Origin: an uncultured Christensenella sp.
GTDB lineage: Bacteria > Bacillota > Clostridia > Christensenellales > UBA1242
Reading direction: 5' to 3'
NCBI GenBank assembly: GCA_910584815.1
Contig: CAJUBT010000003.1
Location: 26,078 to 40,272, forward strand
Length of the DNA stretch: 14,195 nucleotides
The notes beneath the pieces are model-generated. The model had not been told where the DNA came from and searched no databases. It worked only from the letters and a program-made list of their open reading frames with translations. This document shows, in pieces, positions 5,916 to 13,957 of the stretch. The position numbers were made by a program, and so were the translations under genes. The first letter of the stretch is position 1; the number at the start of each line of letters is the position of its first letter.

Positions 5916-7052
5916 ATGAAAAATAAATATGGTTTTTTGCAAAAAATAAAATGTTCGTTTAATAAGTTTTTATCTAAGATATTAAATAAAAAAACTGCAA
6001 AAGCAGTGTTATGTATTTGTAGCATTGCTTTTTTAGTTTTTGCTCCTTCATTTATTTTTAACAAGACTAATTATAAAATTAATATGAACGAATATTTAAA
6101 CCTTACTTCAAAAGAAAAAATAGTTTTAAACCTATGGCATATAGAAACTTTTGAAGGTGGCACAAACTCTCGTAAAATGTATTTAGAAAATCAGGCAATA
6201 AAGTTTAACAAGCAAAATAATAATTGTTTTGTTTCTGTAAAAACATTAACAGAAGAGCAACTGTTTTTAAATCTACAAAGCGGTGCTTCTGCAGATATCT
6301 ATTCTTTTGGCATTGGGGCAGGATATATGCTACCAAGTTTATTAATGGAATTACCAAAAAATAATAATGTTCGTAAAGATTTGCAAGAATATGCAAATTT
6401 AAACAATAATATTTATGCATACCCGTATATTTTATCTGGATATGCATTAATTTCACATAATAGTTTAGTTAATGAAACAAATTCTATTTTAGAATTATTG
6501 CAATCAAAAACTATAAATAAAAAGACTATTGCAGGTGTTTGTTTTGCAAATGAAACTTCAATAAATCCAAGTCAAGTTCTAGTTGAAAATAACATAAAAG
6601 ACATTAATAAACAAAACTATTTGCAGTGCACAACAACTTATAATGCCTATACCAATTTTTTATCTAAAAAAGCTGTTTCATTGCTTGGCACAGCAAGAGA
6701 TGTTGCAAGAATTAAAAATAGAGAATTAAATGGCTCTATATCAAGTTGCAGTTATAATTTCCTTGGTGGTTATTCCGATTTAATTCAATATGTTGGTATA
6801 TCAAAAAATTTAACTAAGCAACAAGTTATGTATGCAACAAATTTTGCAAATTTTTTAACCTCTTCACCTTGTCAAACTGCACTAAAAAATTATGGCTTAT
6901 TTTCAATTTCTGCAAATAAAATTTATGAAGAAGATTATATGTCTAATTTTGAAGATGCCTTGATTAAACCATTAAAAAGCACCAATGTTTTTTCAAATTT
7001 ACAAGCAATAGAAAATCAAAAAAATGCTTCGTTTAATATTTTATTTAAATAG
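5916..7052 (+). CDS. Membrane-anchored solute-binding-like protein, orphan (family 1 type)
   Basis: 378 residues. The first 28 are basic, then one hydrophobic segment (about 29-49) probably anchors the protein with the remainder outside the cell. Cys33 and Cys35 lie in that segment but do not form a lipobox, so this is not a typical lipoprotein. The outer part resembles bacterial extracellular solute-binding proteins: LNLWHIETFEGGTNSRKMYL (72-91) is the usual first strand and helix, with DIYSFGIGAGYMLPSLL (about 127-143), YAYPYILSGYALISHN (about 167-182) and FANFLTSSPCQTALKNYGLF near the C-terminus. Family members capture sugars or oligosaccharides for ABC importers. No permease or ATPase gene is near, so it may serve distant permeases, act as a sensor, or have a cell-wall role. 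No Shine-Dalgarno sequence precedes the ATG. It lies between uvrC and murB. Fold assignment is fairly secure; ligand unknown. Confidence 0.72.
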   Translation: MKNKYGFLQKIKCSFNKFLSKILNKKTAKAVLCICSIAFLVFAPSFIFNKTNYKINMNEYLNLTSKEKIVLNLWHIETFEGGTNSRKMYLENQAIKFNKQNNNCFVSVKTLTEEQLFLNLQSGASADIYSFGIGAGYMLPSLLMELPKNNNVRKDLQEYANLNNNIYAYPYILSGYALISHNSLVNETNSILELLQSKTINKKTIAGVCFANETSINPSQVLVENNIKDINKQNYLQCTTTYNAYTNFLSKKAVSLLGTARDVARIKNRELNGSISSCSYNFLGGYSDLIQYVGISKNLTKQQVMYATNFANFLTSSPCQTALKNYGLFSISANKIYEEDYMSNFEDALIKPLKSTNVFSNLQAIENQKNASFNILFK

Positions 7053-7066
7053 ATTTTTATTAATTG

Positions 7067-7108
7067 AAAGAATTTTTTAATAGTTTGGTTGTTATTAAAC
7101 AATTCTTT
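7067..7108. terminator. Long imperfect hairpin between the binding-protein gene and murB
   Basis: AAAGAATT (7067-7074) pairs with AATTCTTT (7101-7108). After one mismatch a further seven A-T pairs continue inward to a loop near 7083-7091. The stem is about 16 bp with one mismatch, 15 bases after the stop of the binding-protein gene. No clear T run follows on the plus strand, so termination would be inefficient. It may instead be an RNA structure in the murB leader. Confidence 0.35.
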
Positions 7109-7151
7109 AACTTAAAAATTTAACATTTAATTTTATTATATTAAAAATTAT

Positions 7152-7181
7152 TTAACTAAATTATTTAAAAAAACATATAAA
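7152..7181 (+). promoter_or_regulatory. Possible promoter very close to the murB start
   Basis: TTAACT (7152-7157) and TATAAA (7176-7181) are 18 bases apart. The -10-like box ends five bases before the murB ATG, so transcription would begin at or next to the start codon. This would fit the absence of a Shine-Dalgarno sequence and suggests a leaderless mRNA. In such AT-rich DNA a TATAAA is common by chance. Confidence 0.28.
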
Positions 7182-7186
7182 TTTAT

Positions 7187-8104
7187 ATGCAACAAGAAAA
7201 AGTAACAATTTCAAATTTTATTAAAATACTTAAAAAAAACCATCCACAAATAACTGTTAAAACCAATCTTACTTTTAAGCAATTAACAACCTTTCGTATA
7301 GGTGGAAAAATAAAAGCCTTAGTTGAAATAACAAAAGTTGATGAGTTACTTAAAGTTTTAGGTTTATTAAAGGAATATGATGTTCCTTATTTTATTTTAG
7401 GCAAGGGAAGTAACTTACTTGTAAGCGATAAACCTTGCAAATATGTTATTTTAAAAATTATGTTAAACACTATAACTGTAAGAAAAAATAAAATTATATG
7501 TGGGGCAGGGGTTTCACTTTTTAAGTTAAACACAGTGGCAATAAACAACGGACTTTCAGGTTTAGAATGGAGTTTTGGAATTCCTGGAAGTGTAGGCGGT
7601 GCAGTTAAAATGAATGCTGGTAGTTTTGGCGGAGAAATGAAAAATGTTGTTGAATGTGTGTACTATACCGATGGGGAAAAAATATACAAAAAAACAAATA
7701 AATCGCTACAATTTTCATATCGAAAAAGTTATTTTTCTAACAAAAATTATGTTGTGCTGAAAGCTATTTTTAACTTAGAATTTGGTGCAAGTGAAGATAT
7801 AAAAAACAAGTGTTTAAATAACTTAAAAAGTAGACAAAACACCCAACCCTACAATAAAGCAAGTGCTGGTAGCGTGTTTAAACGCCCTTTAAATAACTTT
7901 GCCCCAGTTTTAATAGAAAGATGCAACTTGAAAGGTTTTAAATGTGGTGGGGCAGAAATATCAACAAAACATTGCGGTTTTATTGTAAACCAAGATGGTA
8001 ACGCAACATTTAATCAAGTTTTTAAAATAATTACTAAAATTAAAAAGACAGTTTCAAAAAAGTTTGGTATAATACTAGAAGAAGAAATAATTATTTTAAG
8101 GTGA
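7187..8104 (+). CDS. murB: UDP-N-acetylenolpyruvoylglucosamine reductase
   Basis: MurB is an FAD enzyme that uses NADPH to reduce UDP-GlcNAc-enolpyruvate to UDP-MurNAc, the second committed step of peptidoglycan precursor synthesis in the cytoplasm. The 305 residues cover the whole family. Seen are the FAD-binding entry (TTFRIGGK, 36-43), LGKGSNLLVSD, WSFGIPGSVGGAVKMNAGSFGGE in the core, and FSYRKSYF with Arg179. ASAGSVFKRP carries the proton-donating Ser229, and a C-terminal EEEI supplies the catalytic Glu. The start is ATG at 7187; no Shine-Dalgarno sequence precedes it and no better in-frame start is near the conserved N-terminus. It is followed after four bases by the PHP gene, whose ribosome binding site overlaps the murB stop, so the two are co-translated. 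Confidence 0.96.
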   Translation: MQQEKVTISNFIKILKKNHPQITVKTNLTFKQLTTFRIGGKIKALVEITKVDELLKVLGLLKEYDVPYFILGKGSNLLVSDKPCKYVILKIMLNTITVRKNKIICGAGVSLFKLNTVAINNGLSGLEWSFGIPGSVGGAVKMNAGSFGGEMKNVVECVYYTDGEKIYKKTNKSLQFSYRKSYFSNKNYVVLKAIFNLEFGASEDIKNKCLNNLKSRQNTQPYNKASAGSVFKRPLNNFAPVLIERCNLKGFKCGGAEISTKHCGFIVNQDGNATFNQVFKIITKIKKTVSKKFGIILEEEIIILR

Positions 8105-8108
8105 ATTT

Positions 8109-8903
8109 ATGAATTTTTTAGCAGACTATCATACTCACACAATTTTTAGTAGAAAGCCATTTTTACCTTTTCTTCACGCAAAAGGTTCGCTTGAAGATAA
8201 CATCAAAACAGCAAGTAAATTAGGGTTAAAAGAAATGGCTATTACCGACCACGGTTTTAACCACAAATACTTTGCTTGTAGCCGAAAGAATTTGAAAACC
8301 ACAAAGCAAGAAATTCTTCGTCTTTCTCAAAAATATAATATTAAAGTTTATTTTGGGGTAGAGGCTAATTTTCTTTCTCAAGATGGAACAATAGATGTTA
8401 CTAAAAAGGATATGGAATATCTAGACATTGTTTTATGTGGTTACCATAAACTTGCAAAGCCAAAAACTTTACGGGACAAGTTTAAAATTTTTGTGCCAAA
8501 CATTTTTGCAAACCATTTTGGAACAAGCAAAAAATTGCTTCAACGCAACACAGAAATGATTGTGAACGCACTAGATAAAAACAACATAGACATAATAACT
8601 CACCCTAATAATAAAATGAGGTGCGACTTAGCTGCTGTTACAAAAAAAGCAGTCGAAAAAGGCACGTTGATAGAATTAAATGAAAAACATTGTTGCTTTA
8701 CTGAAAACGAAATTAAAACAATGCTAACTTTGGGTGCAAAATTTGTTGTAGATAGCGATGCCCATAAACCAGAAAAAATTGGTAAATTTAAAAAGATGGA
8801 AAACTTAATTCAAAAATATAATATTCCAGAAGATAGAATAGTTAACTTAAATTCCTTGCCAGAATTTATAAATGTTAAAAGGAATAGCCAAAATAAATCT
8901 TAA
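8109..8903 (+). CDS. PHP-domain metal-dependent phosphoesterase
   Basis: A 264-residue single-domain PHP protein of the histidinol-phosphatase/YcdX-like group, expected to bind two or three metal ions and hydrolyse a phosphoester. The metal ligands appear complete: His8 and His10 (DYHTHT), Asp47-His48 (ITDHG), Glu85 (GVEAN), His113 (GYHK), His165 (THPNN), and Asp217 with His219 (DSDAH). The ATG at 8109 lies four bases after the murB stop, with AAGGTGA (8098-8104) as a well-spaced ribosome binding site that contains that stop, so translation is coupled to murB. A PHP gene in this position is common in Clostridia beside murB, rapZ and yvcK. No other his genes are near, so a role in histidine synthesis is not supported. 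The physiological substrate is unknown. Confidence 0.88.
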   Translation: MNFLADYHTHTIFSRKPFLPFLHAKGSLEDNIKTASKLGLKEMAITDHGFNHKYFACSRKNLKTTKQEILRLSQKYNIKVYFGVEANFLSQDGTIDVTKKDMEYLDIVLCGYHKLAKPKTLRDKFKIFVPNIFANHFGTSKKLLQRNTEMIVNALDKNNIDIITHPNNKMRCDLAAVTKKAVEKGTLIELNEKHCCFTENEIKTMLTLGAKFVVDSDAHKPEKIGKFKKMENLIQKYNIPEDRIVNLNSLPEFINVKRNSQNKS

Positions 8904-9135
8904 TTTTAAAATTTTTTTATAATTTTTTTAATATAAAATTGATAAGAAAATTTTGTATGTAACAATAAATTTTTAATAAAGATAAAAAATATTTTATAAA
9001 ATAACAAATTTAAAATTTTTTTACAAATATAACAATTCTATTTTTAAAAATAATAATATTTTATTTTTATAAAATTTTAAAAAAAATATTTAAACAACCT
9101 TAAAAATTTTTACAAAGGAGTTTTGCAAAAAAAGT
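8904..9135. other. Extremely AT-rich gap where rapZ and yvcK would be expected
   Basis: 232 bases with only a handful of G or C. There is no coding remnant of rapZ or yvcK and no strong hairpin. TTGATA (8939-8944) with AACAAT (8961-8966) and a TG just upstream is a possible but weak promoter for whiA. AAAGGAG at 9114-9120 is the whiA ribosome binding site. In many Bacillota the PHP gene is followed directly by rapZ and yvcK, then whiA. Confidence 0.5.
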
Positions 9136-10149
9136 ATGTCTTTTGCACACGATGTTAAACTAGAAGTTTTAGAAAACAATGTTAAAAATGAATGTTGCAA
9201 ACTTGCATTTTTATCCGCAGTAATTCATTCTTGTGGTGAACTTACAAAAAGTGGTAAGGAGTTCTATCTTGAACTTAAAACAGATATAGATAAAGTGTAT
9301 GATGCAGTGAACGATTGCCTTAAAACTTTGTATGGAGAATATGCTGAAGTAAAACTTGATGATGATGCAAACATTAATAAAGCGGTTAGATATGTTATAA
9401 GTTTGCCAAAGGCTTGCACAAATCAAATTCTGTTCGATTGCGGAATAGCAAAATTAAGCGTGAATAATGAATTTACTATTGTTCAAGGTATAGATGAACA
9501 TATAATAGAAAACGAGTGTTGTGCTAAAAGTTATATTAAAGGTGTTTTTGCAACCTCTTCAACTTCAAACATTGTTTTAAATGGTCAGAAAACTGATAAT
9601 CGTTCATTTAGTGGTTACCATTGGGAGTTTGTTTTTGTAAGTGAAGCCTTTGCTGATGATTTTTCTAATTTATTATTTTCACAAGGCATAGCAAACAAAA
9701 AGAGTAAAAGAAAAAATTTGTTTGTGCTGTATGTAAAAGAGGCTGAAATTGTAAGCGATATTCTTGCAACAGTCGGGGCGTTTAAGGGTTTGCTTAAACT
9801 GCAAAATGAAATTGCATTAAGGGATGTTAGAAATAACATTAACAGGCAAAATAACTGTTTAAACGCAAACATCACAAAAACTGTAAATGCAAGCCTTAAT
9901 CAAATTAATGCCATAAATACAATAGAAAAATATATGGGCTTTGAAAAATTGCCAAAAAATTTAAGGGAATTGTGTTTAGTTCGTCTTGCAAATCCTGAAG
10001 AATCTTTAGATAATTTAACAAAACTATTATCAACGCCAATTACAAAAAGTGGAATAAACCATCAATTTAGAAGATTAATTAAAATAGCTAACAATTTGCA
10101 GTTAAAGTTATCTTCACAAAACAATGAAATGCAGGAAGAAACAACTTAA
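9136..10149 (+). CDS. whiA: WhiA-family DNA-binding protein
   Basis: WhiA is a conserved Gram-positive protein with a LAGLIDADG-like fold, lacking nuclease activity, fused to a helix-turn-helix. In Streptomyces it drives sporulation septation; in Bacillus it affects cell division and chromosome segregation. The 337-residue length fits. The N-terminus MSFAHDVKLEVL and NECCKLAFLSAVIHSCGEL match WhiA_N. ECCAKSYIKGVFATSST (about 127-143) and SGYHWEFVF start the LAGLIDADG-like domain. The C-terminus has NQINAINTIEKYMGF and LSTPITKSGINHQFRRL, the typical helix-turn-helix with KSGxNHxxR. ATG at 9136 lies 15 bases after AAAGGAG (9114-9120), longer than usual, but no nearer in-frame start exists. A terminator follows at 10202-10254. 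It retains its usual neighbour dnaE. Confidence 0.95.
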   Translation: MSFAHDVKLEVLENNVKNECCKLAFLSAVIHSCGELTKSGKEFYLELKTDIDKVYDAVNDCLKTLYGEYAEVKLDDDANINKAVRYVISLPKACTNQILFDCGIAKLSVNNEFTIVQGIDEHIIENECCAKSYIKGVFATSSTSNIVLNGQKTDNRSFSGYHWEFVFVSEAFADDFSNLLFSQGIANKKSKRKNLFVLYVKEAEIVSDILATVGAFKGLLKLQNEIALRDVRNNINRQNNCLNANITKTVNASLNQINAINTIEKYMGFEKLPKNLRELCLVRLANPEESLDNLTKLLSTPITKSGINHQFRRLIKIANNLQLKLSSQNNEMQEETT

Positions 10150-10201
10150 CTAGTAAAAGGTTAATTAGAAAAAAATAGATTATTAATAAAAAAACTAAAC
10201 G

Positions 10202-10254
10202 CTAAAAAAAATTCTACCTAAAATTTAATTTGTAAAGTTTAGGCAGTTTTTTAG
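10202..10254 (+). terminator. Intrinsic terminator after whiA
   Basis: CTACCTAAA (10214-10222) pairs with TTTAGGCAG (10238-10246) with one mismatch, and an inner TTTA/TAAA stem closes a five-base loop. Six T residues (10247-10252) follow at once. An outer CTAAAAAA/TTTTTTAG pairing (10202-10209 with 10247-10254) lengthens the structure. It lies about 50 bases after the whiA stop and separates whiA from dnaE. Confidence 0.7.
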
Positions 10255-10277
10255 TGCTAACCACTGGTAAAAAAAAT

Positions 10278-10293
10278 TATAATAGTATATAAT
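10278..10293 (+). promoter_or_regulatory. Tandem TATAAT boxes upstream of dnaE
   Basis: Two perfect TATAAT boxes, 10278-10283 and 10288-10293, each followed by AG, lie 10 bases apart. The best -35 for the second is TGGTAA (10265-10270), a poor match at 17 bases. Position after the whiA terminator and about 50 bases before the dnaE start makes a dnaE promoter likely, with perhaps two start points. Confidence 0.45.
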
Positions 10294-10339
10294 AGTAAAA
10301 TAAAAATAAAAAAAGTCGTTCTTTTAAATAGGTAAACTT

Positions 10340-13300
10340 ATGAAAAATTTTGTACATTTACACGTTCACACAGAATACAGTTTGTTAGATGGGGTTGCAA
10401 AGGTTAAAAACCTTGTTCAAAAAGTTAAAGAATGTGGTGGTAAGGCCATTGCAATGACAGATCACGGAACTATGGCTGGTGCTCTTGTTTTTTTTGCCGA
10501 ATGTTATCGTAACGGAATTAAGCCAATTATTGGGTGCGAATTTTATGTTGCTCACGATAGATTTTATAAACAAGGCAAACCAGATAACGCCCATTTAATT
10601 TTGCTTGCAAAGAATAACGAAGGTTACCATAATTTACTTAAATTAAATGCCATAGCTTGTAAAGAAGGCTTTTATTATAAACCAAGAATAGACTACGATG
10701 TTTTAAAAGAGCATTCAAAAGGTTTAATTTGTTTAAGTGCCTGCCTTGCAGGGCATATACCATCTTTATTATTAAACAGAAGATATGATGAAGCCTATGA
10801 AATGGGCAAAAAACTTAGAGATATGTTTGATGAAGGTGATTTTTATATTGAACTACAAAATCACGGTTTGCCAGAACAAATAGAAATTTTAGAACCGCTT
10901 TGCGACCTTGCAAAAAAATTAGGTGTTAAAACTGTGGCCACTAACGATGCCCATTACATAAATAAAGAAGATGCAGAAATGCAAGACATTTTAATGTGCA
11001 TTCAAATGGGTAAATTTTTAGATGATACAAACAGATTGAAATTTGCAACTGATGAATTTTATGTTAAAACCCGTGCTGAAATGGAACAAGTTTTAGGTGC
11101 TTACCCTGAAGCTTTAGATACAACAAATGAAATAGCCGATAAATGCTTTGTAACCATAAAAGCAAAAAGCCATAAAGAAGTGCCAAACATTCCAGATAAT
11201 TGTTCTTTAAGAGATAATGAAAACTTTATTCCTAAGTATGAACCAGAGGGAATGTCTTCCTATGAATTTTTGAAAAAACTTTGCTACGATGGTTTAAAAG
11301 AACGTTACCCAGTAATTACTCCAGAAATTCAAGCAAGGGCAGACTACGAACTTTCTATTATTAAAGAACAAGGTTTTGTGGAATACTTCCTTGTAGTTTG
11401 GGATTATATTAACTATGCCCGCCAAAATGGCATACCTGTAGGTCCAGGTAGGGGCAGTGGTGCAGGCAGCATTGTTGCTTATACATCAGGAATAACAAGG
11501 GTAGACCCAATTAAATACAATCTACTTTTTGAGAGATTTATTCATCGTGAACGCGTTTCTATGCCTGATTTTGATGTAGACTTTTGTTACGATAGACGAA
11601 ACGAAGTTATTGAATATGCTAAACGCAAATATGGTAAAGATAATGTTGCATATATTGGCACCTTTGGCACAATGGCAGCAAAAAACGCAGTGCGAGATGT
11701 TGGTAGGGTTTTGCGCCTACCATTGCCAGATGTAAATAGAATTTGTAAAGATATTCCAGCAAAACTTCCAGATGGTATTAAAAAACCTCCAGTGTTAAAA
11801 TATTATTTCGGAACAACTGGTAACGCAGATAATGATAAATTTATAATTCCAAGTTTAAGAAAAATTTATGATGAAGATGATAGAATTAGAAGAGTTTTAG
11901 ATTTAAGCATTAAACTAGAAGGAATGCCAAGGCAAACTTCCACTCACGCTTGTGGAATTCTAATAGCCCCAGAACCTGTAGATACTTATGTGCCCCTTGC
12001 AAGAAACGGCGATGAAATAGCAACACAATATTCTATGGTAGAGTTAGAAGATTTAGGTCTTCTTAAAATGGATTTCTTAGGTTTAAGAACGCTAACAGAT
12101 ATAGACAAAACTCTTAAATTAATTAAAAAAATTCATAATATAGATATCGATTTCTATAATATGGAATATGATGACCCTAATGTTTTTAAACTAATTTCTT
12201 CAGGTAATACCGATGCTATTTTCCAACTTGAAAGTGGTGGTATGAAAAGCTTTATGAAAAAATTAAAGCCAGATAATTTAGAAGATATTATAGCTGGTAT
12301 TTCATTATATCGTCCTGGACCTATGAAGTATATTGACCAATATGTTAACAATAAACACAACCCAAGTAAAATTGTTTACGATGACCCTTGCCTTGAACCT
12401 ATTTTAAAAGCAACCTATGGTATTATTGTTTACCAAGAACAAGTTATGCAGATTGTTCAAGCAATGGCTGGCTATACATTGGGGCAGGCAGATATGGTTC
12501 GCAGAATTATGGGTAAAAAGAAAGTTGAAAAAATGGCAGCTGAAAAAGAAAAATTTATTTTCGGATGGCAAGACCCTAAAGGCGAAAAGAGTATTGATGG
12601 TGCGTTAAAAAAGGGTGTTAAAGAAGAAGTTGCTCGTAAAGTTTTTGGAGATATGGAAGACTTTGCAAAATACGCTTTTAACAAATCTCACGCTGCTGCA
12701 TATGCCTACCTTAGTTACCAAACTGCCTATGTTAAATGCTACTATCCAGTTGAGTTTTTAGTTGCTGTTTTAAATAACAGAATAACTAATATAGATGAAA
12801 TTAAAAAATATACAATCTATGCAAAACAACAAAATATAGAAGTTCTTCCTCCAAACATAAATAAAAGTGAAACCTATTTTAGTGTTGAAAATAACAAAAT
12901 TCGTTTTGGTTTGGCAGCTCTTAAAAATGTGGGCATAGGTGTTGTAGAAGAAATAATTTCAAATCGTAAAGACTTTGGTGAATTTAAAGACCTTTACGAT
13001 TTTATAGAAAGGATGCAAGGCGGGGCAGTTAACAAGAGATGTTTAGAAAGTATGATTCTTAGCGGGGCTTTCGATTGCTTTGGTGCAACAAGGTCTCAAA
13101 TGATGAGTGTTTATGAAAGTGTTGTCGAAACCGTTTCTAAAGACCAAAAAAACAAAGCAAGTGGACAATTTAGCTTGTTTGATGATGCAAGTTTTTCCAC
13201 TGCCGATAAAAACTACCTTAAAATGCCAGATATAAAAGAATACGCAAAACAAGCAAAACTTAAGTTTGAAAAGCAGGTTCTTGGCATTTATTTGTCTGGG

Positions 13301-13957
13301 CATCCATTAGATAATTATATGGCAGACTTTAACAAGTTTTCGTTTAATTCTTCTCTTGTACCTCAAGAGAAAATGGAACAAAGTGAGGAAGATGAAGAAC
13401 TTACTCCAGACGAAGAAAATGTAGACCAAGTTAAAGATGGCGATAGGGTAGATTGTGGCGGTTGTATTGAGGAAATACGCAAAATCTTTACCAAAGTAGG
13501 CAACAAAGAAATGGCCATTTTAAGAGTTGAAGATTTATATGGAACTTTTGATGTAATGGTTGTGCCTAATACCTACGAAAAATATAAAGATAAATTACAA
13601 GAAGATAACTTAATTAAAATTAAAGGTAAACTAAGTGTTAAAGATGATAATTCTGTTATTGTTATTGCCGAAAATATAACCCTACTTGGTAGCGAAGTTT
13701 CAGTAGAACCTGAATATGAAGAAAAAAAGCCAGAAACTATAATTAAAACTTTATATTTAAGGTACGACACTACAAATGGAATTGAACACCAAAAAATTTT
13801 ATCTCTTATAAAAGGTTATCCAGGTTACAGCCCTGTTATAATTAAATGCACTGGCACAGATAAATCTTTTAAATTAAGTTATAAAGTAAATCCAAGTAAT
13901 TATTTTTTAAACGAACTTAATGCTATTTTAGATGAAAAAGACATAAAACTACTTTAA
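10340..13957 (+). CDS. dnaE: DNA polymerase III alpha subunit, DnaE type
   Basis: The 1205-residue replicative polymerase extends primers at the fork; in Bacillota it normally works beside PolC. An N-terminal PHP domain carries His8, His10, Asp17, His42, Glu67, His85, Cys135, Asp203 and His205, apparently a full set of metal ligands. The polymerase core shows GPGRGSGAGS in the palm, MPDFDVDF with catalytic Asp412 and Asp414, and KMDFLGLRT with Asp578. Next are ISLYRPGP, a helix-hairpin-helix (LAALKNVGIGVVEEI), the beta-clamp motif QFSLF (943-947), an acidic linker (about 1012-1035) and an OB fold (about 1037-1110). A C-terminal extension follows. No separate DnaQ-type exonuclease domain is fused, so this is not PolC. 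ATG at 10340 starts exactly at the conserved FVHLHVHTEYS; the ribosome binding site is weak (AGGT about 8 bases upstream). It has its own likely promoter and follows whiA as usual. Confidence 0.97.
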   Translation: MKNFVHLHVHTEYSLLDGVAKVKNLVQKVKECGGKAIAMTDHGTMAGALVFFAECYRNGIKPIIGCEFYVAHDRFYKQGKPDNAHLILLAKNNEGYHNLLKLNAIACKEGFYYKPRIDYDVLKEHSKGLICLSACLAGHIPSLLLNRRYDEAYEMGKKLRDMFDEGDFYIELQNHGLPEQIEILEPLCDLAKKLGVKTVATNDAHYINKEDAEMQDILMCIQMGKFLDDTNRLKFATDEFYVKTRAEMEQVLGAYPEALDTTNEIADKCFVTIKAKSHKEVPNIPDNCSLRDNENFIPKYEPEGMSSYEFLKKLCYDGLKERYPVITPEIQARADYELSIIKEQGFVEYFLVVWDYINYARQNGIPVGPGRGSGAGSIVAYTSGITRVDPIKYNLLFERFIHRERVSMPDFDVDFCYDRRNEVIEYAKRKYGKDNVAYIGTFGTMAAKNAVRDVGRVLRLPLPDVNRICKDIPAKLPDGIKKPPVLKYYFGTTGNADNDKFIIPSLRKIYDEDDRIRRVLDLSIKLEGMPRQTSTHACGILIAPEPVDTYVPLARNGDEIATQYSMVELEDLGLLKMDFLGLRTLTDIDKTLKLIKKIHNIDIDFYNMEYDDPNVFKLISSGNTDAIFQLESGGMKSFMKKLKPDNLEDIIAGISLYRPGPMKYIDQYVNNKHNPSKIVYDDPCLEPILKATYGIIVYQEQVMQIVQAMAGYTLGQADMVRRIMGKKKVEKMAAEKEKFIFGWQDPKGEKSIDGALKKGVKEEVARKVFGDMEDFAKYAFNKSHAAAYAYLSYQTAYVKCYYPVEFLVAVLNNRITNIDEIKKYTIYAKQQNIEVLPPNINKSETYFSVENNKIRFGLAALKNVGIGVVEEIISNRKDFGEFKDLYDFIERMQGGAVNKRCLESMILSGAFDCFGATRSQMMSVYESVVETVSKDQKNKASGQFSLFDDASFSTADKNYLKMPDIKEYAKQAKLKFEKQVLGIYLSGHPLDNYMADFNKFSFNSSLVPQEKMEQSEEDEELTPDEENVDQVKDGDRVDCGGCIEEIRKIFTKVGNKEMAILRVEDLYGTFDVMVVPNTYEKYKDKLQEDNLIKIKGKLSVKDDNSVIVIAENITLLGSEVSVEPEYEEKKPETIIKTLYLRYDTTNGIEHQKILSLIKGYPGYSPVIIKCTGTDKSFKLSYKVNPSNYFLNELNAILDEKDIKLL

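Noticed and set aside
9615..9875. 86-codon minus-strand frame in whiA
   Set aside because: It lies wholly antisense to the conserved WhiA core and shows no independent gene signals.
13043..13303. 86-codon minus-strand frame in dnaE
   Set aside because: It is antisense to dnaE, including the clamp-binding motif, with no supporting signal.
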